Source: Limnephilus marmoratus (taxonomy: Eukaryota > Arthropoda > Insecta > Trichoptera > Limnephilidae). Taken from it: a DNA stretch of 64,000 nucleotides. The translations under genes and the position numbers were made by a program. The notes beneath the pieces were generated by a model. It made no database searches and was not told the origin of the DNA. It worked only from the letters and a program-made list of their open reading frames with translations. The stretch covers positions 31,246,405-31,310,404 of the forward strand of contig OU862909.1 of NCBI GenBank assembly GCA_917880885.1, given 5' to 3'. Shown in pieces: positions 53,103 through 62,509 of the stretch; the first letter of the stretch is position 1; the number at the start of each line of letters is the position of its first letter.

Positions 53103-54241
53103 AAATGTCACTAAACTTGAGTTTTTATAGCTTCTTTCAAGCTATTCGGGCAAACCTCGTAAAATTTAGTTTGTGCTCTTGAAGACATAGAATTTGAGTG
53201 AATCAAACAGTTCTTCATGTACACAGTGGCCCAAAAACTGCACATACATTTAAACCAAAAGATATTACTATTGTTTATGCCTGATTTTAGATATGGCTGG
53301 GCTGTCGAGATGTTACTTCAAAAATAAGGAGGAAGTTCAATGTTCAAATTCAAATATAAAAAATGTCACTAAACTTGAGTTTTTATTGCTTCTTTCAACC
53401 TATTCGGGCAAGCCTCGTTAAATTTAGTTTGTGCTCTTGAAGATATAGAATTTGAATTATATTTAAACAATGTGAGTGTGTGAAAAGATATTACAATTGT
53501 TTATGCCTGATTTTGGATATGGCTGGGCTGCCGAGATGTTACTTCAAAAACAAGGAGGAAGTTTAATGTTCAAATTCAATTATAATAAATGTCACTAAAC
53601 TTAAGTTTTTATTGCTTCTTTCAACCTATTCGGGCAAGCCTCGTTAAATTTAGTTTGTTCTCTTGAAGACATAGAATTTGAATTATATTTAAACATTGTG
53701 AGTGTGTGAAAAGATATTACAATTGTTTATGACTGATTTTGGATATGGCTGGGCTGCCGAGATGTTACTTCAAAAACAAGGAGGAAGTTCAATGTTCAAA
53801 TTCAAATATAATAAATGTCACTAAACTTGAGTTTTTATTGCTTCTTTTAAGCTATTCGGGCAAGCCTCGTAAAATTTAGTTTGTGCTCTTGAAGACATAG
53901 AATTTAAATTATAGTTAAACATTGTAATGTGAGTGTGTGAAAAGATATTACAATTGTTTATGCCTGATTTTGGATATGGCTGGGCTGTCGAGATGTTACT
54001 TCAAAAACAAGGAGGAAGTTCAATGTTCAAATTCAAATATAATAAATGTTACTAAACTTGAGTTTTATTCGGGCAAGCCTCGTAAAATTTAGTTTGTGCT
54101 CTTGAAGACATAGAATTTAAATTATATTTAAACTTTGTAATGTGAGTGTGTGAAAAGATATCACAATTGTTTATGCCTGATTTTGGATATGGCTGGGCTG
54201 TCGAGATGTTGCTTCAAAAACAAGGAGGAAGTTCAATGCTC
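53103..54241 (+). repeat. satellite-like array, ~226-bp unit, five copies
   Basis: 'aaatgtcactaaacttgag' starts at 53103, 53361, 53587, 53813 and 54044 (spacing 258, 226, 226, 231). Units carry 'ctattcgggcaagcctcg', 'gtgctcttgaagacatagaa', 'atggctgggctg(c/t)cgag', 'acaaggaggaagttcaatg'. The first is the most diverged and the last is deleted at its start. Head-to-tail, no coding frame. Confidence 0.92.
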
Positions 54242-55750
54242 TAAAACTACTACATTCGTCGTGTTAGTTTTGTTTGTGTGTTTGAATGTTTTTCGTTCAC
54301 ATCACAAATCATTGATAAAATGAAGTAAAGTATTAAATCTTTTTAACTGTCGAGAAGAGAAAGACAGCAAAGGACGCGAAAACATCTTAAGGTCGATCAA
54401 GTCAGGCGACATCTGGAGAACCTGGGTCAAGTATGGATATGGATTTCGTTGCAGATGAGATGGAAAGTATAATATTAATATTATTTAAGAGGTATTGTAG
54501 GGGCGTGTAAATAGCCCCAGACACGAGGGAATACTACCCTATGTAATTAATGAAAGATGAACTCTTCCCTATGTGACACAAAACAGATTATACAGCAATT
54601 CCAAAATCCTCAGTGAAAACAAAACAAAAACTCACTCTGAGAATGCAGCTCTCCACACACGATGTCCAGCACAAACGACACTAGTTTCCTTCAAATATTG
54701 ATTTTGATAAGGCGGTGATGCAATCTCAACAGGTGTTTATCACAGGAAGGTAGTTCACACAATGAATATTAATTTGCAATTTAAAAGTACGTGCCGAAAT
54801 TTCACAACAATAAATTAATTATGGGTTAATTATTTGATTAGTACCGACATCTATTGGCTTTAACCAACACTCACGTCGGAAGTAATTGCTTGCACCACAG
54901 AGGTCAGAAAATGCCTGAATTCACTGAATTTCAATGTCACATAGGGAAATTCAATATAATACAACCACCATAGATGGCGCCCCCATGGTCCCTCAGCATA
55001 AATTATTAATTTAAATGAGATTAATGCCCAAATGTATTTAAATATATTTTATGGCGCGTATCCAGGTATTCAAATAATTTTTAAGCCACATGTATCCACC
55101 ACCCTGTATTGTACCATGTACATACATGAATAAACTAAAATTGCAAATAAATTAAATATTTCATATCAAATATTTAACATTTTTTCTATTACAAAACGAC
55201 CTAGACCATTCACCATAGACGTTTTCATGAAAATGACTGTAATGCGGTGGTGTCCGACACAGCATATCAACATATTTTTTGCTAAGATACACAGGGAAAA
55301 AAACAATCAAATTATTTCTTCGATGACGTAAAGTAATAATAACAAAACATGTTCATAATATTCTAACCACACATCGGATAATAAAGCACTAAAAAAATAC
55401 CACAATATGAATGCACTGCAATAAAAATGACCAGACACTCAAAACGTAAACAAAAATAGTGAAAAATGTAAGTAGAAAAATTTTCATGATTATTTTTAAA
55501 AGAATAGGTTTTTGTTCATCAGTTTTAGAACTCTTGGGGTCCGAAAACATACACGACTACATAAACAAATTAAAATAGCTAAAATGCTCACATTGCTAAA
55601 TTGCTTCATGGCTAAATTTTGCGTATGTATATTATGCCAATGTATTAAAATAAAATGATAATTAAACCATTAAACATCGAAGGATTGTCAGAGTTACTTC
55701 ACAAACTCCTGAAAAGCGGTGAAGATTTTATTGGGTTACTTAACATTTAA
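54242..55750. other. spacer; loose inverted pair at 54.56 and 54.94 kb
   Basis: 'cttccctatgtgacac' at 54563 is complemented by 'tgtcacatagggaa' at 54935, which may mark a small inverted-repeat element (54.52-54.95 kb) with unresolved ends. The rest is AT-rich and unrecognised. Confidence 0.4.
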
Positions 55751-55754
55751 TGTA

Positions 55755-56315
55755 ACGGGTGCGGCAGAGAGGACGGACGGTTTTAAAAAAATCATAAAAT
55801 AGTTAATTTTTACTCAAAAACAAATTTATTAATAGAATTAGGTTCGCAAGGAAATAGCATTTGAGACAGTCAAGTGTGGAAAATCACATCAGGCATGTGG
55901 TGGCCGAAATCGTTGATGCAGTGCTGGAGGCGTTCTTGGAAGTTCGCGTAGACTCTCTCCAACATCGCTCTCTCAACTGGGGCGACTTCCACGCGAATTG
56001 CGTCCTTTAATTCGTCCAGAGTTCGGGGCTTGTTCTCGTATACTCTAGCCTTGAGGTGTCCCCATAATCGTCTAATCGTCATCATCGCCCAAGTTGAGAG
56101 AGCGATGTTGGAGAGAGTCTACGCGAACTTCCAAGAACGCCTCCAGCACTGCATCAACGATTTCGGCCACCACATGCCTGATGTGATTTTTCACACTTGA
56201 CTGTCTCAAATGCTATTTCCTTGCGAACCTGATTCCATCAATAAATTTGTTTTTGAGTAAAAATTAACTATTTTATGATTTTTTTAAAACCGTCCGTCCC
56301 CTCTGCCGCACCCTG
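55755..56315. mobile_element. foldback mariner-type element with duplicated 3' end
   Basis: Arms of ~231 bp (55755-55985 and 56085-56315) are complementary at roughly 96% by eye. They are flanked by TA (55753-55754, 56316-56317). Right end CTGCCGCACCCTG is a typical Tc1/mariner-like terminus; the left is ACGGGTGCGGCAG. Both arms encode the same transposase C-terminus, and the 99-bp spacer continues that frame for the left copy only. It arose by inverted duplication of one element end. Confidence 0.88.
55818..56085 (-). pseudogene. mariner-type transposase C-terminal remnant
   Basis: Minus-strand frame 'RRLWGHLKARVYENKPRT', 'LDELKDAIRVEVAPVERAML', 'ERVYANFQERLQHCINDFGH', 'HMPDVIFHT' and stop near 55870. 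The W..LK..VY...P..L..L...I pattern is the C-terminal tail after the third catalytic residue of mariner-type transposases. The catalytic core is absent. A second copy of the last ~35 codons lies on the plus strand at 56090-56205. Confidence 0.85.
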
Positions 56316-56319
56316 TATA

Positions 56320-56620
56320 ATACATAACATTAAGTTTTGACGAAAAGTATTAGAATCGTTAAAATAAATCAAGGGTCACATAAAATTACACCATAGAGGT
56401 GATGAAATAAGTGAAAGTTTTATAGTGACATATCTTATTTACGTGACATTCACGTTTTTTTTAATAATCCGTGACTTAAATGCCGTTAAATACAAAATAT
56501 ATAAATTACTAGCTGACCTGACAAACGATGTTTTGCCATATAAATTATTTCTAGTGAATATTTTAATTGTTAAATAAAAAATAACGAATGAATTGTAAAA
56601 ACACCAACTAAAGTAATAAA
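56320..56620. other. AT-rich spacer
   Basis: Nothing recognised. Confidence 0.5.
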
Positions 56621-56624
56621 ATGA

Positions 56625-57377
56625 AATCTTTATGAAATTCGAAGAGCAAAAAACGATTATAAAAATAATTCTTAGACTACCCCTAATTACGGACTCGAAC
56701 TTTATCTTTAATATTATGAATGTGTTTGACGTTCGTCAGATATATGCAAAAACAATCCTCACTCATTTATACACAAACATACATAAATACTATGAAAAAA
56801 GACTAAATTCTCGCTGTACTCGAAACAATAACAAAGATTTACTACAAATTCCCATAACTCATACTACTTTTGGTCAACGAAGCTTCAGATACCTTGCAAC
56901 AAGACTTTACAACATTCTTCCAATTAGTGTAAAAAAATGTGATTCACAAAAAAATTTAAAAAAAAACAAAAAAATTGGATAAAAAATAATGATAGAGCAT
57001 TTATCGGTGCACTCACCCAAATTCGAAATTAGTAATGAACCAATGCTGTTATTATTACCAATGTTATTGTTATTGTTAATGCAACCAATTTATTATGTGA
57101 TTACATTCTAATATAAGTGTAGGTATGTCCACAGCATTATAAATTGATGTAAAATAACTGCCTCAACACAGGCTAGCCTAGTGAGGCAGGTTACGAGAAA
57201 CCTAAATGTATAATTACAAATCTCTACTCTCTAAGTACCTACTGTTTATATGTATATTGTTTTTTGTTATTAACTTTTGTACTAATGTTACTTTTAAAAT
57301 ATTGTAAGATGTACTTTTTTCTTGTAGTTATAAATCTTCAAATTTTTGTTTAATAAAGATATATTATTATTATTATT
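56625..57377 (+). pseudogene. Jockey/CR1-like LINE 3' end with (ATT)n tail
   Basis: The frame to 56982 reads 'EEQKTIIKIILRLPLITDSN', 'VFDVRQIYAKTILTHLYTN', 'TTFGQRSFRYLATRLYNILP', the usual end of Jockey/CR1-like pol. It is followed by a 3' untranslated region ('ggctagcctagtgaggcagg') and 'gtttaataaagatatatt' with a (ATT)n tail at 57360-57377. 5' truncated. Confidence 0.85.
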
Positions 57378-57379
57378 GA

Positions 57380-59015
57380 GTGTACGATATTTTTTGTCAG
57401 TCCGTCTTTAGCCAACACAGATAAACTCGATGGTTTGCCCACGCGAGAACACGATGCCGAATGGAATATCAAAATGACGCGACGCTTCTCGTGAATGTCT
57501 TGCGAGTGTGTTGATGAAAGTTCGATGAGACCGACATAGCGCCATCTGTCATTCAACAACATAAATAATTTCGTTCTGTTTGAAATACGAAAGACGGTTA
57601 AATTCGTTCATACAAAAATACTAAAATCGCGATTAAAACATGGGAAGGTGGAGGTGGGAGGGTTAAAATTTGGGGTTATAGGTATTTATGATGCCAAATA
57701 AAAAAAAATACAAAAAAAAATATTTTTTTTCTTGATAGGGACACTCTAATCTCCTAGCGGTATGAAATATACTTTAAAACCTATTCTCATACCTACCAAA
57801 TATACATAAAAAAATTCATAAAAACCGGTCAAGCTCTTTCGGAGGAGTGCGACCACAAACACCATGACACGAGATTTTTATATACTCGTATAAGAAGATA
57901 TTAAGAAAGTGTGAGATCTGCGCAGAGTGGTGATGCGCAGATGAGGGTTCGGTTCTTGTAGGTAGTAAATACATAAGAATAATGGTAATGTGTTTATTCA
58001 AAGAAGAGTTAAACTGGAGAGAGCTCTACAGCTCATGCTATGCCTTTCATACAATCTGCATACTCGCTGTCTCGCTCTCATGCCGTCACACTCATACACA
58101 CACACTACAGAAAGTCAGTTCTAGTATCCGGTATCTGCAATTTCCAATTTAATTAGTAATTGGGGACTATTGTTCCAATTTTCAACAGTAAAAATTTAAT
58201 AGAGAAAATTTTCAAATCAGAATTGAAAATGTTATATAATTTGATAGGTACGTGATAAGGTAAAATGTTTTAACAATGTTTAAAATAGCAACAAAAAACA
58301 CAATCAAGGAAAAGGAAAAAGGAAGGACTCAAGGTAATGTGCGTTAGCAATCCATTAGAGGTGATTTTCATTGGAATGTATAGCTTCATTTATCGCTAAG
58401 GTTTCATATTACAATTTGTAAGGGAAACAAAGAAACTGAGCATACAATAAGAGACAAGGAATAATAGATGTATGGATTCACAATAACTCATCGCCGCTAC
58501 TGGCACGGAACCGTTTTACCGTTCGAGAAACGCCTTTGCAGAGAATATTATATCGCGGGAATGATTGCCGTGGTTTAGCAGTGCTATACAAACCACTCCA
58601 CAATACATGGAACTTAGATTAATTATTTGATCAATACTACTCGAGAATTTCTGTCACAATCTCAATCATAGGTTTTTGTCAACAGATCAATACCCTTTTT
58701 AATAGCTTCGCAAGACGTTTCCTACGATGTGGGTATTATTAATTTTACCGTTATTCAGTTTATATATTGTGGAGGTAAATAATACCGCGCTTGATCAACA
58801 AGCCAGTTATCTTATTTATTTTTAGTGCCGTGTGTTTACTCGACGTATCAACGGACATCAATAATTTTATGACAGCATTATAGAAATGATGGGTAGTAGG
58901 CAGGAACCGACTTATATAAATATAAAAGCTTGCAGCTTTTGCCCCAAATAACTATTAACACATAACGTTTGGTATAGTGCGCTCGTATTTATGATAACTT
59001 AAATTTATAGATATA
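57380..59015. other. unique-looking spacer
   Basis: 57400-57560 and 58480-58600 are less AT-rich and could be host non-coding sequence. No exon, RNA gene or element ends supported. Confidence 0.35.
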
Positions 59016-59019
59016 ACGT

Positions 59020-59275
59020 GAAAAACATTTATGTTACTTATTTTTGGGGTGTTATGCCGTGTTGCGCTACCTCCTTCATTAGCCGCCAACGTTTCGGACA
59101 GCGTTACAGTGTACATCATGAGGGAGATGTTTGATATCCATGATGATAGACCCTGTAACGCCGTCCTAAACGTTGACCAAATAAGGAGGTAGCGCAACAC
59201 GGCATAACACCCCAAAAATAAAAATAAGTAAATAAAAAACTTTTTGAAGTGAAAATCTAAAATCATTCCTGAAAA
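59020..59275. repeat. foldback repeat B, full hairpin
   Basis: Arms 'ttttggggtgttatgccgtg', 'ttgcgctacctcctt' and complements 'aaggaggtagcgcaa', 'cacggcataacacccc'. Inner arms 'acgtttcggacagcg' / 'cgccgtcctaaacgt'. Outer arm 'gaagtgaaaatctaaaatca'. The fullest copy of the family, about 250 bp. Confidence 0.82.
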
Positions 59276-59623
59276 AACCATGTTTACAAAACTTCGTTGT
59301 AACCTAAACCCAAACCAGAACCCTAGTGTTATGAAGTCTTCTGGTGCGAGACATGATCGGCTGAGGTTGCAAATCGAAAGTATGGTGTTCGAGAATTAAT
59401 ATCTAGTATAGTAATGGACGTGTTGTTTAAAAAAAAATTAACAATTCATAAAATGTTTAAAGTTAATTTCCACGTTCTGTGTAAGTAAGATCTCTTTAAG
59501 TTGTATTATTGTATCATTATAGGCCAGTTGCTTCATAAAACTGAAATAATCACAGAACTTGAATAGAACTTTAACGTGAAAATTAAGTTAAAAATTGATT
59601 AATTGTTGAAGTTTTTTTAAATA

Positions 59624-59716
59624 ACCAACCTAAAGTATCCTTATAATATGTATAATGAAGTTTTTTTTCATTCCATAACATATATTGCATTTATAACCAA
59701 CCTAAACTATCCTTAT
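59624..59716 (+). repeat. ~73-bp direct repeat next to LINE
   Basis: 'accaacctaaagtatcctta' (59624) recurs as 'accaacctaaactatcctta' (59697). The intervening 'atgaagttttttttcattcc' block recurs again at 60320-60370, beyond the LINE fragment. A local duplication predating the insertion is likely. Confidence 0.65.
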
Positions 59717-60272
59717 TTTTTTTTTTTTTTTTTTTTTAATTGTACAACAGATTTTTTATCCAATTACTGTACAATTTTCTCATTTTGACAGTCTTAACAC
59801 CTAGGAAGATGATTATTATACAAAAAAATCTTAAGGCTATCTAAAGAAGAGTTATATATATCTAGTGTTTCCGATATTTCGTTCAACAGCATCATTCCTC
59901 TTGTCATGCTATGATGTACTAGAACATCTGTTCTGCCGTATGGTATTTTGAACAAGTCGTGTCGACGACTACGGCTGAAATTTTCAGGCACGTATAAGCC
60001 ATAACATTCCAAGAGGAATGGGCTGTCAATACGATTATGGATTATGTTAAAACTAAGAATTGCAAGATTTGCATAACGTCTAGTTTCCAAGCTAAATCTA
60101 TCTGTTGCCTCAAGTACCTAATTCCATATGGTGCATGAATCTCGGGTACGTTCCATTCATCCCCATATAGACATACCTAAGGAACTTTTTCTGAATTTGT
60201 TCTAGCATATTAATATATTTAGCTTGGTGCGGAGTCCACACACCACTAGCATACTCCAGCTATTATACATAT
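59717..60272 (-). pseudogene. 5'-truncated Jockey-like LINE with poly(A) and 9-bp TSD
   Basis: Minus strand: 'LEYASGVWTPHQAKYINMLE', 'QIQKKFLRYVYMGMNG', then after a frameshift 'ETRRYANLAILSFNIIHNRI' and 'RRHDLFKIPYGRTDVLVHHS', the C-terminal part of Jockey-like pol. The T-run at 59716-59737 is its poly(A). TATCCTTAT flanks it at 59708-59716 and 60273-60281. Confidence 0.85.
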
Positions 60273-60369
60273 TATCCTTATAATGAAAAAAAACTTCATT
60301 ATACATATTATCCTTATAATTTGTATAATGAAGTTTTTTTTCATTCCATAACATATATTGCATTTATAT

Positions 60370-60620
60370 ATTATAGCGAGTTCCCGGCATGTGTTGCTGT
60401 GCCGCTTAATAAATAAATTGTTTCTCCCTGCGTGTCCTTTCCCATTCGTCCCGTTCCCCTTCCGCCTCTCTTTTCTTTCCTGCGTCCCCTTCCCCCACAC
60501 ACCCACTACGCTTTCTCTGCCTTCCCTCTCCCCACTCCCCTCTCCCGCTTCCCCCAACCCACGAACCCCCCTCCCGAGCTCCCCTCCCCCCTCCCGCATC
60601 CCATACATTCAGTTTTCAAA
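60370..60620 (+). repeat. pyrimidine-rich dispersed repeat D, copy 2
   Basis: 'ggcatgtgttgctgtgccgc', 'aataaattgtttctccctgc', a 150-bp C/T tract and 'cattcagttttcaaac'. Same as the complement of 16815-17036. Strong strand asymmetry. Confidence 0.75.
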
Positions 60621-60681
60621 CTGAACAGTTTTCAAAGCTCGCGTACCACCCATTGCAATTATTTATACAAATTTTATAATG

Positions 60682-61250
60682 CCAGAGCTCACCATTATAT
60701 ATAGAAACCATCGCGGGCATGCACACATCAAATCCCCAAAGTTTCATCGCAATCGAATGAATGGTTAGCAAGGCATAATTTCATGATGCCAGAACTCACT
60801 ATTGTATACAGAGTGTTAAGGGACGTACTTGACTTACTTTAACCAGTGATTCCTGACATTATTTGGAGTAAAAAATGTAAATGAAATTTTGGTCTCCGGT
60901 GACATTTTTGATGTTTTTTTTTTTTTTTTCTACAAAAGCTTAAAAAAGTTATAGTTGTTGAACAGTTGGAGGCGGTGTAAGGGGTTCGTCGGACACTCGG
61001 CTGAGTGACCAGTGACGACATGCGGAAGTTTTTGTTTGATTTTAAAGAAAAGAATTTAAAACAAAAAAAAAAAGTGGTCAAAAAAAGTCACCGGAGATCA
61101 AAATTTCATTTACATTTTTTACTCCAAATAATGTCAGGAATCACTGGTTAAAGTAAGTCAAGTACGTCCCTTAACACCCTGTATATGAACCATCGCGGGC
61201 ATGCGCACTTCAAATCCCCAAAGTTTCATTGCAATCGGATGAAATTTTAA
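60682..61250 (+). repeat. tandem repeat unit split by a MITE
   Basis: The block 'accatcgcgggcatgc', 'catcaaatccccaaagtttc', 'gcaatcg(a/g)atgaa' occurs at 60708-60765 and again at 61190-61245. The 373-bp MITE separates them. Similar to 3' parts of repeat D or related insect repeats. Confidence 0.6.
60809..61181. mobile_element. TA-target MITE with ~85-bp inverted repeats
   Basis: CAGAGTGTTAAGGGACGTAC at 60809 against the complement of the right end (CAGGGTGTTAAGGGACGTAC), continuing through 'ttaaccagtgattcctgaca' for ~85 bp. TA on both sides (60807-60808, 61182-61183). Tc1/mariner-type MITE, no coding capacity, cleanly inserted in another repeat. Confidence 0.92.
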
Positions 61251-61300
61251 TTTTTTATTAATATAATGATACAATTAATTACATTACATGTTATATATAA

Positions 61301-61456
61301 GGGAACGCACCCATACTACGTGACACGTTTAGGGGGGGGTCTTCAAAATGTCACGCTCCATACAAATGAGCGGCGGGTTGCTTAGGATTTTGGTCACCGG
61401 GGGGGGGGGGGGGGGGGGGGTTAAAAAAGTTGGTCACGTAGTATGGGTACGTTCCC
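61301..61456. mobile_element. 156-bp MITE with TAA duplication and G-runs
   Basis: GGGAACGCACCCATACTACG against the complement of the right end, GGGAACGTACCCATACTACG; TAA on both sides (61298-61300, 61457-61459), which fits PIF/Harbinger-type targeting. Inside are an 8-G run (61331-61338) and a 22-G run (61399-61420), where assembly length may be unreliable. Confidence 0.88.
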
Positions 61457-61544
61457 TAACATCAAGTAACATATCATTTTTTTTAAAGCAAAGCTCGTGT
61501 TAAAAAGGCGGAAAAAACGCATGTAATCCGCAGTTTGTTTTTTT

Positions 61545-61612
61545 AATTTATTTTTGGGGTGTTATGCCGTGTTGTGCTACCTCCTTCTTTGGCTAAAGTA
61601 GGTAGTGGCTTG
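61545..61612 (+). repeat. foldback repeat B, one arm
   Basis: 'tttttggggtgttatgccg', 'ttgtgctacctccttcttt', 'ggctaaag', then unrelated sequence. Confidence 0.7.
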
Positions 61613-62509
61613 AACCTCCTTAAGTAATTCTCTTCCACAACGATTAATATCACACCAGGAAAATTCATCGCCTACCAATCAGATAACTAATGTGCTTTAT
61701 TATGGAAAATAAAAATCTAAAATGAATATATTTGGATAAAAGTCTAGTTTGAAAAATGGATCCCATAAAGAAATTTTCACTCTAAGTAAAAATATTCACT
61801 CCCTTTCTTTGAATAAGGAAAAGAATACAAAACGTGGAAAATTTACAAACGTTTCAGTTATATTGCGATGCAAATAAGGAACATATATTCATGGACGAAA
61901 TTCGTAGAACATTTTATTCTCTTTGACGGCGAAAAAACATCTAAATAGATGGGTATTTCCAGCGGCATTCTGAAACCTTTTCGCTTAATAATGGCACCAC
62001 GCGGATTACCACAACTTCGTCGCGTATTTTTTTTCTTTTTTTGGTGCAACTTTCCTGCAAATGGTTTCGAATTTTTTTTTACAGTTAGAAAATTGAAATA
62101 TTAAATTGGAAAAAAGGAATGTTTATTTTTGGCCGACTACTAACTTTTTGGTTTTCTAACAAGAAAGCTTTTAAAACTACAAATATAATAAATACTTATA
62201 CACATTTTACTGACTAATTACTACGCAATTTCTCCACTGAGTTGGGTAAAGATAATGGAATGCACTCCTCGTTTCATTCTCAACTATGACTTATACCAAT
62301 AACCTATATACTCTTTTGCTATTTTAACTCTTGACATGATCCGAGGCAAGTAATGGAAGCACTTAATGGTGCCTTGTTACTCTGAAGTGTTCTCGAGTAA
62401 TTCTTCCATCATAATTATTTCTATATTATAGCTAAGATTTAATTGCAATTACTATGCAAAGCATTTCGTAAAATCTTGATTATTCATCGTAAATACTTTA
62501 ATATAATAA
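61613..62509. other. AT-rich spacer, nothing recognised
   Basis: No gene or element ends supported. Confidence 0.45.

Noticed and set aside
60432..60704. Proline/serine-rich open frames
   Set aside because: Arise from the C/T-rich low-complexity part of repeat D.
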